From contig JAENPR010000582.1 of assembly GCA_018135685.1 (NCBI GenBank), forward strand, positions 337,060-401,059: a stretch of DNA of 64,000 nt, read 5' to 3'. The notes under the pieces are model-generated. The model did no database searches. It saw only the letters and a program-made list of their open reading frames with translations, and was not told the DNA's origin. Made by a program: the position numbers and the translations under genes. Of the stretch, positions 33,181-44,065 are shown in pieces. The DNA comes from Themeda triandra (lineage: Eukaryota; Streptophyta; Magnoliopsida; Poales; Poaceae). The first letter of the stretch is position 1. Each line of letters begins with the position of its first letter.

Positions 33181-34160
33181 TCAATCTCCAGTAGCAGCAG
33201 CACCTGTATCACCTTCGTCACCAGCACCTAACAAGGACATCATATGTCCAAACATACAACAGTGAAATCTACTTTTCTACTTTTCTGTCAACTACTAAAG
33301 AAGGCAAATTGAGCACACCACAAATAGCATGCAAAAAGGATAGGCGTCAATAGAGAAGTCCATGAATCACGGTAGTAGTAGCACACTAACAGGTGCTCAG
33401 CACAAGAAGACTCGGAAACCTACTGGAGTACATTACCTATACCAACATACATTCACATACTTATCAAATAGTGTTCAGAGAAAATGCATAGTAAGGTTGC
33501 TCCATCAGCAAATGTGGAGTTCCAGAGAAAAAAAAAAATCCTAGTACAACAAATTTGTGGCTCCATATAAAGAAAATTTCCTCAGAGCAACCAAGCAACC
33601 TAAAATCATCCAAACACGAGGACACCACAAAGAGTTCATCACCAGCTTACTACTAATCCTAAAAATTTGATTGGACATGACAGGGGCGGTGAGTTAAAAT
33701 ATACAGTGCCTAGCCTTTTAAAGCATATATATGACACTACTAGAATCAACAAGTTTCCCTAGGGTTGATAATCCTAGGGACAGACCGAAAAACAGTAGGA
33801 CATCGCACCGACAAAATACTACACTAGTATAGACAGGTGTGCACGTACAAATTCACAAGCACACAACCCAGGACCAGAAATGGGAGAGGAGGAACACAAA
33901 ATAGGACTGGGAAACCTAGTGGAGTCAGTACCTATAACTGCAAACCTACACATATTCCTGCACAAAAACACAAACAACAAACTAACTGGTGGTCAAGCTA
34001 ATTTTCTATAAACTAAACTGCAGTAACAATCGCATACATCAAAATAAAAAAGCCGCTGTAAGTAACCTCTAATCAGATATAGCCCAAACCCAGATGCAGT
34101 GGTCTTGACAGTAAAAATGAGATGCCAAAAACATTCACATAGCACGGATGCACTACAAAA
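33181..34160. other. AT-rich intergenic or intronic sequence
   Basis: No gene or clear repeat is recognised. A short Ser/Ala/Pro-coding exon-like block in either strand at 33190-33230 is too short to assign. Confidence 0.35.
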
Positions 34161-34229
34161 AAGATGAAGGAATCAGGAACCTCACTTCATGCTAATTATA
34201 GTATATTTCACATGCAGTACACATTCACA

Positions 34230-35000
34230 TTCAGAAAAAGCCCGGTGCCCAAGCAAGGCAATGCGGCGACAGCTCCTCAAATCAAGGAGGAGACGACCTC
34301 TTCCCACACAGCGTCACCCACCACCCCGCCGCCGGCCTACCCTCCATTCTCCCAACTACGAGTACCAATCGCTAACCAGCGCCCCAGCCCCCCTCAGATC
34401 TTCTCCACCGCCACATCCCAAATCTCAACAGGCGCCCATGCCCCTCTCTTCCCACAGCGTCAACAACCGCCTCAGCTAGCGCCCCTGCCCCTCAGCTCTT
34501 CCCACCACATCAAATCACCACCATTCAGTCAACGCCTTGCCCTCACCTAATCACAAATCCTCGTCGCAAAACAAGGACACCAAAAATAGAGCAAAAATAA
34601 GGAGAAGGAGAGGACCCAGAACAGCGGAGCGGCAGGTCGCGTGGAGCAAAATCACAGCCGTAGAAATCACAAACGCACAGCGGCGAAATAGACCCTCAAA
34701 TCAAACAACAAATTCCGCAACAAATCAACTATTGGGGTTCGCCGGAAGTCACGGCTCACCTCGACATGCGTGCGCGGCGTGATAGCGCGGGTGCCTTGGC
34801 GGGAGGGTCGGCGAGGGGCGCCACAACGTCGGGGACGGCGCGCGGCGAGGCTGGCGCATGGAGGGCGCGCGGCGAGGCTCACCGGGATGGCCGGCGAGGA
34901 GCGGCGCGCCTAGGCACCGTCCGCCTGCGACACAGTGCTGTGAGAGCGGACGAAATTGGGGAAAGGCAAAAGACAGCGGGAGTGGGCGAGGATTTCACAA
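34230..35000 (-). promoter_or_regulatory. GC-rich island, possible minus-strand promoter and first exon
   Basis: GC rises sharply at 34740-34990 and moderately at 34230-34560. On the minus strand the island ends in a donor-like ATGTCGAG|GTGAGC at about 34758-34770. It could be the start of the transcription unit whose NAT relic exons lie at 30.7-31.1 kb. No convincing protein is encoded. Open frames in this island are explained by GC content. Confidence 0.3.
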
Positions 35001-35400
35001 ATAACGGGCACACGGGTTTGGCACATCCAGGTTGCGGACCCGTTAGTACGAAAACCACTCAGGATGCAATTGCGGACCCCAAAAAAAAAGAGAAAGCAGC
35101 ACGTATCGCAAAGCAAAATCGACGCACCATAATTAGACAGATAAAGAACAAAGAAAACAGTCGACAGATAAGTAACAAATTCCAAATTATATATACACAC
35201 CAAACTTTACAATAATAATTATAAGTAAAGCTCATGACAGCTGGTTTATAGGTAATAATGCAAACTTATATATATACAAAAAATCATAATAAGAGATAGA
35301 AAAAATAAATCTCGTGAGAGCAATACAGTGAGAATCAAGCATAAAGGTGACTGATGACACAACAGGTTTATAGTTAAAAAAAATGCAAAAACATTTAGTA

Positions 35401-35481
35401 AGAGTGGGATTTGAACCCCACGCCCTTTCTGACCAAAACTTTAATTAATCTGGCTCCTTACACCAACTCGGCTATCTCCCG
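35401..35481 (-). pseudogene. tRNA-Leu pseudogene (AAG-like)
   Basis: The reverse complement reads as a class II tRNA: AGCCGAGTTGGT (A box, D arm), GCCAGATTAA (anticodon stem start), GAAAGGGCGTGG (variable arm) and GGTTCAAATCCCAC (B box, T arm). It resembles plant tRNA-Leu(AAG). It is broken by extra bases in the anticodon arm and an unpaired acceptor stem, so it is unlikely to make a functional tRNA. Confidence 0.65.
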
Positions 35482-35659
35482 AGAAATACCTGATTCTGTA
35501 ATGCATTTGTTTTATATGAATATTACTGTTACATAATAATTCCGAAGTCACGCTTCGCTCGTGATTGAGCACCCGTATCGTGTGTGCGCGTGCGCGCAAA
35601 AGCAACCTCACAACACACCAAAAGCGCGATCGTCGCGGCATCATACACCACGCTCCTCC

Positions 35660-35667
35660 TATATAAA
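35660..35667 (+). promoter_or_regulatory. TATA box of the Cys/Pro-rich protein gene
   Basis: TATATAAA lies 85 bp upstream of the ATG at 35745 within CTCCTATATAAACCCTCC, a good plant core promoter match. Confidence 0.7.
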
Positions 35668-35744
35668 CCCTCCCAACAACACATAACAACAGCATCAGTC
35701 AAGCTCGCTCAACGTCACACGACCACGCACGCACACTCACGATC

Positions 35745-36323
35745 ATGGCCACGGTGATGACCGGCTGTAGTACTCGCGCCAGCGCCGGCTCCTTCCTCGT
35801 GCTTCTCTTCGTCGGGCTGGCCGGCGTCGCCGCCGCCGGGGCAACTGCCACTACTGTTGCCCTCAGCGGCGACGATGACAGCAACAACAACAACGCGGCG
35901 GCGCTTCTGACGACGGCGTCGGCGTCGGCGTCCCCGGCCGAGCTGAACGGCTTCGTGCAGTGCCTGATGGGCTGCTTCACGCAGGTGTTCGGCTGCTCGT
36001 TCGGGTGCATGGGCAAGAAAGGCGGCGACCTGCCGCTCTGCATCATCTCCTGCGACTCGAAGAGCGTCGTCTGCATGATCAAATGCGGGCTCGCGCCGTC
36101 GCCATCGCCGTCGCCACCCAAGCCCTCGCCACCGGGGCCCAAGCCGCCGTCGCCCAAGCCACCCAAGCCGCCCACGCCGCCCAAGCCACCCACGCCCAAG
36201 CCGCCCAAGCCTCCCACGCCCACGCCGCCAACGCCACCGTCGCCGACGCCCGAGCCACCCGCCCCGCCCTACACCCCGCCGTACGCCGTCACCGGACGTA
36301 AGGCCGCCGCGATATCTGCCTAA
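35745..36323 (+). CDS. Secreted Cys-rich, Pro-rich protein with duplicated CX3C-X6-CX3C motif
   Basis: It is an intact single-exon gene of 192 codons. Residues 1-31 form a signal peptide (hydrophobic SFLVLLFVGLAGVAAAG, cleavage probably near AAAG or ATA). Residues 41-66 are Asp/Asn/Ala/Ser-rich. Cysteines fall at 73, 77, 84, 88, 99, 103, 110 and 114, which is C-X3-C-X6-C-X3-C, ten residues, then the same pattern again. This would fit two helical hairpins each held by two disulfides. Residues about 118-175 are repeats of the type PPKPPTP, extensin-like, suggesting cell-wall association. The family is not one I can name; alpha-hairpinin-like or thionin-like peptides are possible. A TATA box and start lie in a normal promoter arrangement. 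Function unknown. Confidence 0.85.
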   Translation: MATVMTGCSTRASAGSFLVLLFVGLAGVAAAGATATTVALSGDDDSNNNNAAALLTTASASASPAELNGFVQCLMGCFTQVFGCSFGCMGKKGGDLPLCIISCDSKSVVCMIKCGLAPSPSPSPPKPSPPGPKPPSPKPPKPPTPPKPPTPKPPKPPTPTPPTPPSPTPEPPAPPYTPPYAVTGRKAAAISA

Positions 36324-37250
36324 ATGTGCCGACATGTGTCTCCACCGATCCATCCTACCACCAGTATAAATATATATACTCCACAAAATGAGCATATATA
36401 TTTATAATCACCAAGTTAAAAAAAAAAAAGATGGTGATCTCATGCTATATACCCATATTATTAATTAACCTGGTCGATTCTACTACCACGATGTGCTATA
36501 CACTCTGTTAGTATGTTCAGGGTGAAGGCAAAATTATGTCAATGAGTAGTATATGTACACAAACTGATCAATGTATTTTGATCTTTCAGTATGATGAATG
36601 TACTCTGTGCTTTTTATTCAAACGTTATGCTATTTGCATTAAGTATGTAATGCAAGAACCATTATACTATTTATTTATGCTGGAGGCCGGAATAATTTCA
36701 TATTCTTACACAACTTCTCTGAAGAAGGATAACTGCATAAACTCTCGGACAGTCGGACCAATACTGGATTGCAACCTGTACCAGTAGTTCTCCAGATTAT
36801 GCTGGATTGCATTTGCCGTGACAGTGTCACCATATCCAGGGATGCATCTTATTGTGGAGGACAGTTCAGAGGGTAAAGCCGCTGGCACTTTGGCACCAGC
36901 AGCATATGAACCTAACCTGCAAAACCTGTTCTTGTTTGTAGCCTTATTTGCACCAGTCACTTGCAAATGTATGCACTACAGAGTAAACACAATCACGAAC
37001 CAGTGACACAAATTTACCAACTTCACACAAGAACACATGCATTTCATTCCTTTATAAACATCTGTACAATTACAAAGTTACAACCCGGTCCGCAGAATCA
37101 GCATTCAGATTTCTGTGGCGAAAACACTGTAACACTCTCAGTAGATATATATCGACAGATCTTTGCTGGAACTCCTCCACGGGCAAGTCAGAAACTTACA
37201 TTAGCAGTACAATCAGATGGAGAAGACTAGTCTTGTAGTGAAGTTTTCCT
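36324..37250. other. Intergenic, 3' regions of convergent genes
   Basis: No coding gene is seen. A short A-run lies at 36419-36429. The 3' UTR of the IRX10-like gene is expected in the part close to 37250. Confidence 0.4.
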
Positions 37251-37251
37251 G

Positions 37252-40014
37252 CTACCAAGGCTTCAGATCTCCAGCAGGCCCAGCAGTCCAGTTGAGGTGC
37301 CTCTCTCCTGTTTGCAAGTATACACTCTGCATGTGCGGCAACTTGCGAGCAAGGCCGTTTAGGATCTGATGGAATGCGTCCCTAGGTTGGGCTGGCTGTG
37401 GGAACAACATGGCCTTCTTCATAGATGGATTGGCGAGCAATCTTTGCTTCCGTAGAATATCTTGGATTGGAATGGAAGTGAGGATTGAATCTAGCTTCGG
37501 AACATCCTCTTCGTCGACAAAAATACCAATCTCCTCCCATGGGATAGCATCGGCAAATGGTAGAACAATGTCATCGGCTATGATGACAGGAATGCAGCCG
37601 AAAACCACGGCCTCCACCAGCCTTGGGCTCCATGGTGCCCATCCTAGTGGGCACAGGCAGAAGACTGCACGCTGCATGTCTTCATAGTAAGTGACAGGGT
37701 GATCTGTGGAGATATCAAAGAGAGGATTGTTCTTGAAGTTCTCCCACAATGATGCTCGGGCACCTCTGTTTCACATCCCAACAAAATGAGTGATTAGGAT
37801 CCAGACATCATGTTTTGAGAGTACAGGATACAAAATTAAACATATGGAATGTCCTTACCTTGCATAATACCCACCCTCAGGGTCATTACCATTGTCATAA
37901 AACAGTCCCCTGAAGTAAACAAAGATTGAACGGGGAGTGTCAGGGGCAAGCAAGTGCGCCTGCATTTTCTGTGGAGGTGCATATGGCGGTATAATGATAG
38001 AACCCTCTTTCAGGCAGACATGGTTCTTCTGTCCAAATGTTTGGACCAATGTAGCACGGCGGAGCATTGGAAGAATTCCACGTTCAATAGCTTTTTCTTC
38101 CTATAAATAAGACAGATGAAAATTGCAAATATAACTTCAGAGTTATGGCCGCTAAAGGCAGGAACATTCCTGGAAAGGGAAAACCTTATATCTGATAGAA
38201 CTCTACTTAATGGAGAACTGAAATAGTGAGCAGTGATGTCCTCACCTGATAGTGAAAGCATGCACCAAAATCATGTGGAACAACAAAGAAGTGATCAGCT
38301 CCATCAGTTCTGTTCCAGAAAGGCCACTTGTTTGAAATAAACTGGATTGCACTTCTCATCATCCTTGGGGACTTGAATGGTAGTGGAAGTCCAGCAGGAG
38401 TAAGATCACATGTAGTGTAAACCGGCGTGTAGAACCAATCAGCTTCTTCTGGGTTGAGTGTCCGCACTGCACTAGAGAGCAAGAAACGATGCATGAATAT
38501 CTCGGCAGCAAACATGTGATGGAGGCATCGCGGATCCTTGGTGACAATCCTCTTGTTGTACTTGCTTGGCAAGTCGTAGATGTAAACCTTCAACCTTCCA
38601 ATAGGATTGTCCTCTAGCACATCACCAGCACTTCCTGCATGTGAATGCTCTTCGCTAAGTAACAGCTAATGAACAGAGGAATTAATATCCTCCATAAAAA
38701 CCAAGTACTACACATAAAGCTGACTAATAAATTGTAAAGTAAGCCAATCATGCAGCTATATTAAGATGAACATGGTAATTAGGTATATCTAGAATGTTAA
38801 AGAGGGGAAAAGGTAGTAACATAACATCTGTTTAGAAAGTCCAATTTCGACAAACCACTTGAGCACGATCGAATCATACGAATTAATGATGTTGTGCATC
38901 TTTCTTCGATATGTTTCCCTTTTGGTCCTTGTCATCAAGATTCTGAATTTATGAGCTAACTGTCTGTCTCTGTCCTACAACTGCATTTTAATTGTAGGTA
39001 CATACATAATGGTGCAGGCATCACTAGGCTTGGTTTATTGCAGCAGAAATTCTCAATGGCATTACTCTACAAGCAGTGCAGACAGGTATGGTTGGTTAAA
39101 CTACCAACCATCAACCGCATAGCACTTGGAGGAGAAGCAAATGGCTACTCTGATGGAGTGATGGTAGCTCCATATTTGTCACTATTTTTTTTTTTACCAT
39201 GGAGATTATACGTCTCTCAGAACGCACTGTTCTTATAGAGAGAAAGACGCTTTCCCATCTTCTTAACCCGAAATGAAATGGCTGAGGAGAAGAAGGTTCC
39301 TTTTGGGGTATCCCGGGAAGAGATTCAGAGGAGACGGGATGGGCCTGTAGCTTATAGGATTAGAGCACGTGGCTACTATGTACAACGGTGTCGGGGTTCG
39401 AATCCCTCCTCTCCCACAGCCTTCCAAAGGGAGAAGGACCTTTACTTTCTCAAAAATACACTCAAAATGATCCACGGGCCAATTAAGGGGAAGTACAGAA
39501 CTGGCGCCTACTTTGTTCTTTTCTGTTTACAATATAAGGAGGGGGCACAATGCTGTTGAAAGATGGAATTCTGCATATGATGGCACCTATCGCAACTGCA
39601 TATCTGTAGTAAAAAGGTATGGCGATTGGAAGGAAGCAAAGGAAAAGGAAACGTTTCAAGAATCTGCTGGTGAACTGAATTCGAACAGCCGATTCAGCAG
39701 CTCTCAAAGCTGAACTTGCTGACGGTTTCCAACAGACAAAGCTGAACAGTACTCCAACGAATAATCACAATCCACGATCAATCCAGAAGATAAATGATTA
39801 AAAAAAATGTTGCCACGACAAGATGAGGAAGGAAGTCGGGAGCAGCAGACAGAGCGAGAAGGGGTGGGTCACCTGCGATGCGTTCGGTGTTCCGACGAGC
39901 CACCTCTGCTCCCGAAACTGCGGAGACCGGCGGCGGCGAGAGGACACAGGAGAGGGAGGCGACCGCAAGGAGGACGGCCGCGGTGGGGCGCCACACCGCC
40001 CTCGCCCGCGCCAT
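37252..40014 (-). CDS. IRX10L: IRX10/IRX10L-like xylan beta-1,4-xylosyltransferase (GT47), four exons
   Basis: The exons on the minus strand are 40014-39873, 38634-38246, 38100-37859 and 37765-37252, all with GT-AG borders, giving 428 codons in phase. Exon 1 encodes an N-terminal signal anchor (MARARAVW, then a hydrophobic AAVLLAVASLSCVL). The exostosin/GT47 domain shows RLKVYIYDLPSKYN, FAAEIFMHRFLLSS, TLNPEEADWFYTPVY, HFFVVPHDFGACFHY, RSIFVYFRGLFYD, CLCPLGWAPWSPRLVEAV and IIADDIVLPFADAIPW, ending LNWTAGPAGDLKPW. Plant IRX10-type enzymes of about 415 residues extend the xylan backbone from UDP-xylose in the Golgi with IRX9/IRX14 partners. An upstream in-frame ATG at 40041 is possible. Intron 1 holds a plastid insert. 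No disabling change is visible. Confidence 0.93.
39270..39460 (+). other. Plastid-DNA insert (NUPT) in IRX10-like intron 1
   Basis: The sequence around 39341-39416 resembles the plastid trnR-ACG gene. Flanking bases (GGGGTATCCCGGGAAGAG before, CCTTCCAAAGGGAGAAGGAC after) also look like the plastid inverted-repeat context of that gene as I remember it. Exact edges are not determined. Confidence 0.6.
39341..39416 (+). pseudogene. trnR-ACG: Plastid trnR-ACG pseudogene
   Basis: It starts GGGCCTGTAGCT, contains GGATTAGAGCACGTGGCTAC and ends GGTTCGAATCCCTCCTCTCCCA, matching plastid tRNA-Arg(ACG). The anticodon loop is disrupted (CTACTATGTACAAC in place of CTACGAACCAC), and the 3' acceptor has C to T drift. 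It lies on the opposite strand to the host gene, inside its first intron. Confidence 0.75.
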
Positions 40015-40399
40015 GGCCGGCCGCCACCCCCCAAGAACCAACCCGGTGAAGAGATTCAGCCGCTAGATGGTGGGAGGCAAGAGAGAGATGCTTCTCGGAG
40101 AAATGATCAGAGACGAATGAGCCAAACCCAAACAGGGGTTTGTTAGTTGCTTGTGACGATAAATTTGCAGAGAGGAGGGGAAAGCATTGGAAATGGTCGA
40201 ATGGGTCAGCAAGGTTATGGAAGCAAGGGAAACACCGCTGACCATAGTGACCAAGGCTATCAATCAGCAGATTTTGTATTTTGATTCTTGGTGTGGAAAA
40301 AGGTAAAAGTAATTGGTACTACTATGTAGGTGAACTCCCTGATTTATGCTGAGTTTGTCTTCCGGTGGTTGGTCCATAGTGCCTTGTTGGAGAGAGCTC

Positions 40400-40930
40400 G
40401 ATCTGAGGACAGCCCGTGTTAAGGTTTCTACAATTATCAAATTTATACATCTCTTATATAAGCAAACCTCACTATCCTATTTTTATAATTTTGTGATGCC
40501 ACATCATAAGAAGGACCCCACCAAGTCGCTAACAAGTGCATCATCATTAGAAGTAACTTTAAACACTAAATTGTATTTGTTGTCAAACCACGAAGCCATT
40601 ATGAAGCATCATATCGTACTCCACTTGACTCTTTTAATGCACCAAGCTACTTTTATAATAACTCTATCCATATTAAACTCTCGTATCTATCCAACTCCTC
40701 TATTAATTATATTTCTATGTGAAGCTCTAAACAAATTCATCCGTATTTTTTCTTGCATATCCACAGCAACGCACGGGGACATTACACGTAAAGCAACATT
40801 TTCAATATTTTTTTCAAAAGAAATATCTTTTTGTCCAGTGACGTGTCTTTGCTCTCATGACAGTTATCTATATTACATCTTTTTATATCTTGGCGCCGTG
40901 CAACCTAAAACTTGTGAAGGATATATGCCT
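40400..40930. mobile_element. Helitron- or MITE-like relic (tentative)
   Basis: AT-rich sequence is bounded by CAGCCCGTGTTAAGG (about 40411) and CAACGCACGGGGAC (about 40768). The latter resembles the CCCGT...ACGGG hairpin near grass Helitron ends. I cannot define termini or coding content. Confidence 0.3.
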
Positions 40931-40944
40931 TCCATTATTTAAAA

Positions 40945-41842
40945 GAGTAAATTGCATCTAAGGTACAAAAACTATACTTCTGGGTGTAAATTACCCCAAC
41001 AACTTGTAATCTGCTCAATTGAGTACAAGAACTTGTCATCTCGGTGCATAGACGGTCCAGAAACCAATCCCTCACATACTTGGTATTATACGGCTATGGT
41101 AGGACTCATATTTTCACGTATGTATACGTATGTCCCGTGCAGCTAGCAGCTCAGCGTACACGACTCGTGCATATAGCAGCTCTCAACTCGGACATGCACG
41201 GCTTGTACAATAGCACATATATGTATCGCGATCAGCTGGAACGCATGACAGTTTTTCTATCTGTAGACTGTAGTTGGCTGAGGCACAAGAACAACACATT
41301 GGATACTGACAACTCGGAGAAAATCACGACGTGGTGGATCAAACGTAGCAGAGTACATGGCTCAAGATGAGCCACTTGCAGGAGACTTAAATGTTCACTT
41401 ATGTATTTCAAACTTTAAGTGTAGGTGAATCTTCTTGTAATGAATCGCTCCGTAGACAAAAGCTACGATGCATCTTCTCTCTAACATGCTTCTCCCTCTT
41501 CTCTCTTAAGGTTGCAAAAAAATTATTGGAATCTTTGCTAAGAATACAGATCTGCAGCTGCTTACGATGTTGAGTTCTTGGGAAGCAAGCTACAAATGAT
41601 GTCAATAGGCTCGTCCCCATCGCACGAGCTGGGCACGTTCGAGATGCGGTATGAGTCATATGTACATCGAGAGTACGAGTCTGATCGTATCCTACGCTAC
41701 AAAGCATGCGAGAAATTTTTTTTTTTTTTGACCGTATATGCACATAGATAACAAGTTCTTGTACCCAATAGAGCATATTATAAGTTGTTGGGATAATCTG
41801 CACCCACAGGTATAGTTCTTGTACCTTTGATGCAATTTACTC
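40945..41842. mobile_element. Non-autonomous Mutator-like element (MULE) with long TIRs
   Basis: About 95 bp at the left end (from GAGTAAATTGCATC) is repeated inverted at the right end with modest divergence. Perfect 9-bp target duplications TATTTAAAA lie at 40936-40944 and 41843-41851. The 9-bp duplication and long TIRs are diagnostic of MULEs. The 700-bp interior encodes no transposase and I recognise no captured gene. It sits about 0.9 kb upstream of the IRX10-like start. Confidence 0.88.
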
Positions 41843-41851
41843 TATTTAAAA

Positions 41852-42885
41852 CAAGTTAATTCTCCGGTGCAACCAATTACGAAATATGTGTAAATGGGCT
41901 GATCGAAAGAAAAAATAACATTTGCAATATTGGCCTTTTCTGAACAAGTAATTGATCGCTGTTAAACTCCAAGACTCCATATATGTAACCATCACGATTG
42001 AAATGCTAACACATGAGGCGATGAAATACACCAGGATATCAATTTGTCAATTTCTCGAGCTATCACTAAGCAAAGCAATCACTGTTAGGAAGACAATACC
42101 CGTGCTTCCTGCTTCTCCGTTGATTTCTTCAGAGATCAGTTTTGAGTTTCAAAAAACAGGTTGCTCTCGCTTGTCTGCCAAAACTTTCGTCTTTCGTTGG
42201 TGACGAAGACGAGAATGTTAGGTGAATGCACAATATATATTGCTCCCAACTAATCTGATCAACTACTTACTAATCAGGGTCAAGGAACCTACTGGATGCC
42301 TTCGTCGTGTCCTACTACTATCCTGCCATCAAATCTGCTTCCAACGTGTACTTGGAAACACATTGATTGGCGTATCAAAGTCGCCCAGCCAAGATCCAAA
42401 TTGAAAGGAGCACGCGAATGAGACGTGTCCCGTAATTGCGCAAAATGCAACTTCACTCTATCTTGGAGAAGGATAGGTCCCCATCTGGAATTTACATGAA
42501 CTCTTGCGGGAATTGTTGCTGCTTTTCGTGAAACAAAAAACACTACGGAATTGTCATGGCTTCGCTCTTGCAGAGCTTCCAAACCATCACGTTACTCTCC
42601 TGCAGTGGAACTGGGTCTCGACTCATCATCGAGGAAAAAATGGCGGTGCAGGATCCGGGATCCGGGGTCCGTCAGTTGAGTCGTGAGCGGGCATGGGCAC
42701 AGCACTATGTACGCGTAGGCGCACCTCCACGTCGTCCGGAGATAGTATAGCTTTTTCTTAATCATATAAAAGACTGCGTGTTTTTTATTAGAGAATAGTT
42801 CGGTTACTTTGGAGTTTTACATGATTTGCAATCTTGTCTGTTCCCCTGCCACGCTATGTGTTTACTGTATTACTCTTTGAATTAA
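41852..42885. other. Intergenic sequence between MULE and MITE
   Basis: No supported gene. A CCGGAGATAGTATA motif near 42735 recurs in the cluster at 43205. Confidence 0.4.
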
Positions 42886-43146
42886 GGCCTTGTTTAGTTC
42901 GCCTCAAACTCCCAACTTTGGCACTATGCAAAAAGAAGATTCCCTGTCATATCAAACTTATAGTGGAGTACTAAATAAAATTAAAAACTAATTGCACAGT
43001 TTGGTTCTACGTTACGTAACGAATCTTTTAAGTCTAATTAATCAATGTTTGGACAATAATTCACAAATACAAACGAAATTGCTACAGTACGCTACAGTGT
43101 GCGAACACCCGAATTTGGCATCCCAAATTTGGGATCTAAACAACCG
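42886..43146. mobile_element. Tourist/PIF-Harbinger-like MITE
   Basis: The left terminus GGCCTTGTTTAGTTC follows TTAA and is mirrored by ATCTAAACAAC at the right end (degenerate). The interior has the AAAACTAATTGCACAGTTTG and CGAAATTGCTACAG motifs of the abundant grass family with this terminus. Confidence 0.75.
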
Positions 43147-43204
43147 AGGTGCTTAGAGCTCCGCTTGCTGCTTGATCAATGCCTTGACCGCCTGAAGCTC
43201 TGTG

Positions 43205-43260
43205 GCATCCGGAGATAGTATATGGTAGGTCCGGAGATAGCATATGGTAGGTCCCGGACG
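43205..43260 (+). repeat. Short direct duplication
   Basis: TCCGGAGATAGTATATGGTAGGT and a near copy with GCATATGG are adjacent. A third partial copy lies near 42735. Confidence 0.6.
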
Positions 43261-44060
43261 ACAGGACCAAGGAGGCAAGGACCACTGTTCTGTTCATCTT
43301 GATTTTCCTAAAAAGGAGAACGATTCATCGATGGTCCTCAAAATTGCTTGGAAGTGTCATCTGGACCTTGAGAGTCTTAAAATGCATTTTGGCTCCCTAA
43401 AGTTTTAATAGATCTCATCATTGGTCTGTACAAGGGTTTATCCAACCTGCTATTGTAGGGACATGCTGGATAAGTACTTACATAGTGTTTGGCCCGGAGA
43501 CCGGAACATCCCAAGTGGAATTTCTCACCTCATGGTGTTTGAACATTTATGTACGTTGCATTCATGCTTGATGCATCTTATATTTTGCCTCAAAACAAAA
43601 AAGATGCATCTCACATTTTGTCATGTTAAGTTTTTAATAATGATTACAGAATTCTTCATATTTTTCTAAATAATATTGCCATTATCTTAGAGCTAAATAT
43701 AACCATCCACATTCTAAAATAAATACATAACGATATATCATGACGGCTTAAAGGAAACGTTCTTTTCTTCCTAATACAGTACAAGAGATACTAACAGACG
43801 AGATAAAAAAAAAAAAAGACTGTACCAGCTAAATGTGTTACATAATCAATCCCTCTTGAGATCAGAAAAACAGAACCAAACTTGACAACAATTAACAGCA
43901 TCCTTTAAGTAGCAGCAGGTTATTCATTACTGTCAGGTGCTAGCAACAACACTGCACTCAGATAACAGTCCACCAGAGGTATACCCTAAACCAGGCAAAA
44001 GAAAATGTAAAGTTGCCGATCAAACACAAAACGACAGTGCTATAGGAACAGCACTAACAG
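43261..44060. other. Intergenic, Rieske 3' flank
   Basis: AT-rich with an A-run at 43807-43819; no gene seen. The Rieske 3' UTR is expected close to 44065. Confidence 0.4.
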
Positions 44061-44065
44061 CAACC

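Noticed and set aside
34164..34550. 128-codon Pro/Ser-rich frame and overlapping frame
   Set aside because: GC- and C-rich composition yields Pro/Ser frames in several phases; no start context, domain or splice support.
39341..39416. Functional tRNA-Arg gene
   Set aside because: The anticodon loop is disrupted and the context is plastid-derived.
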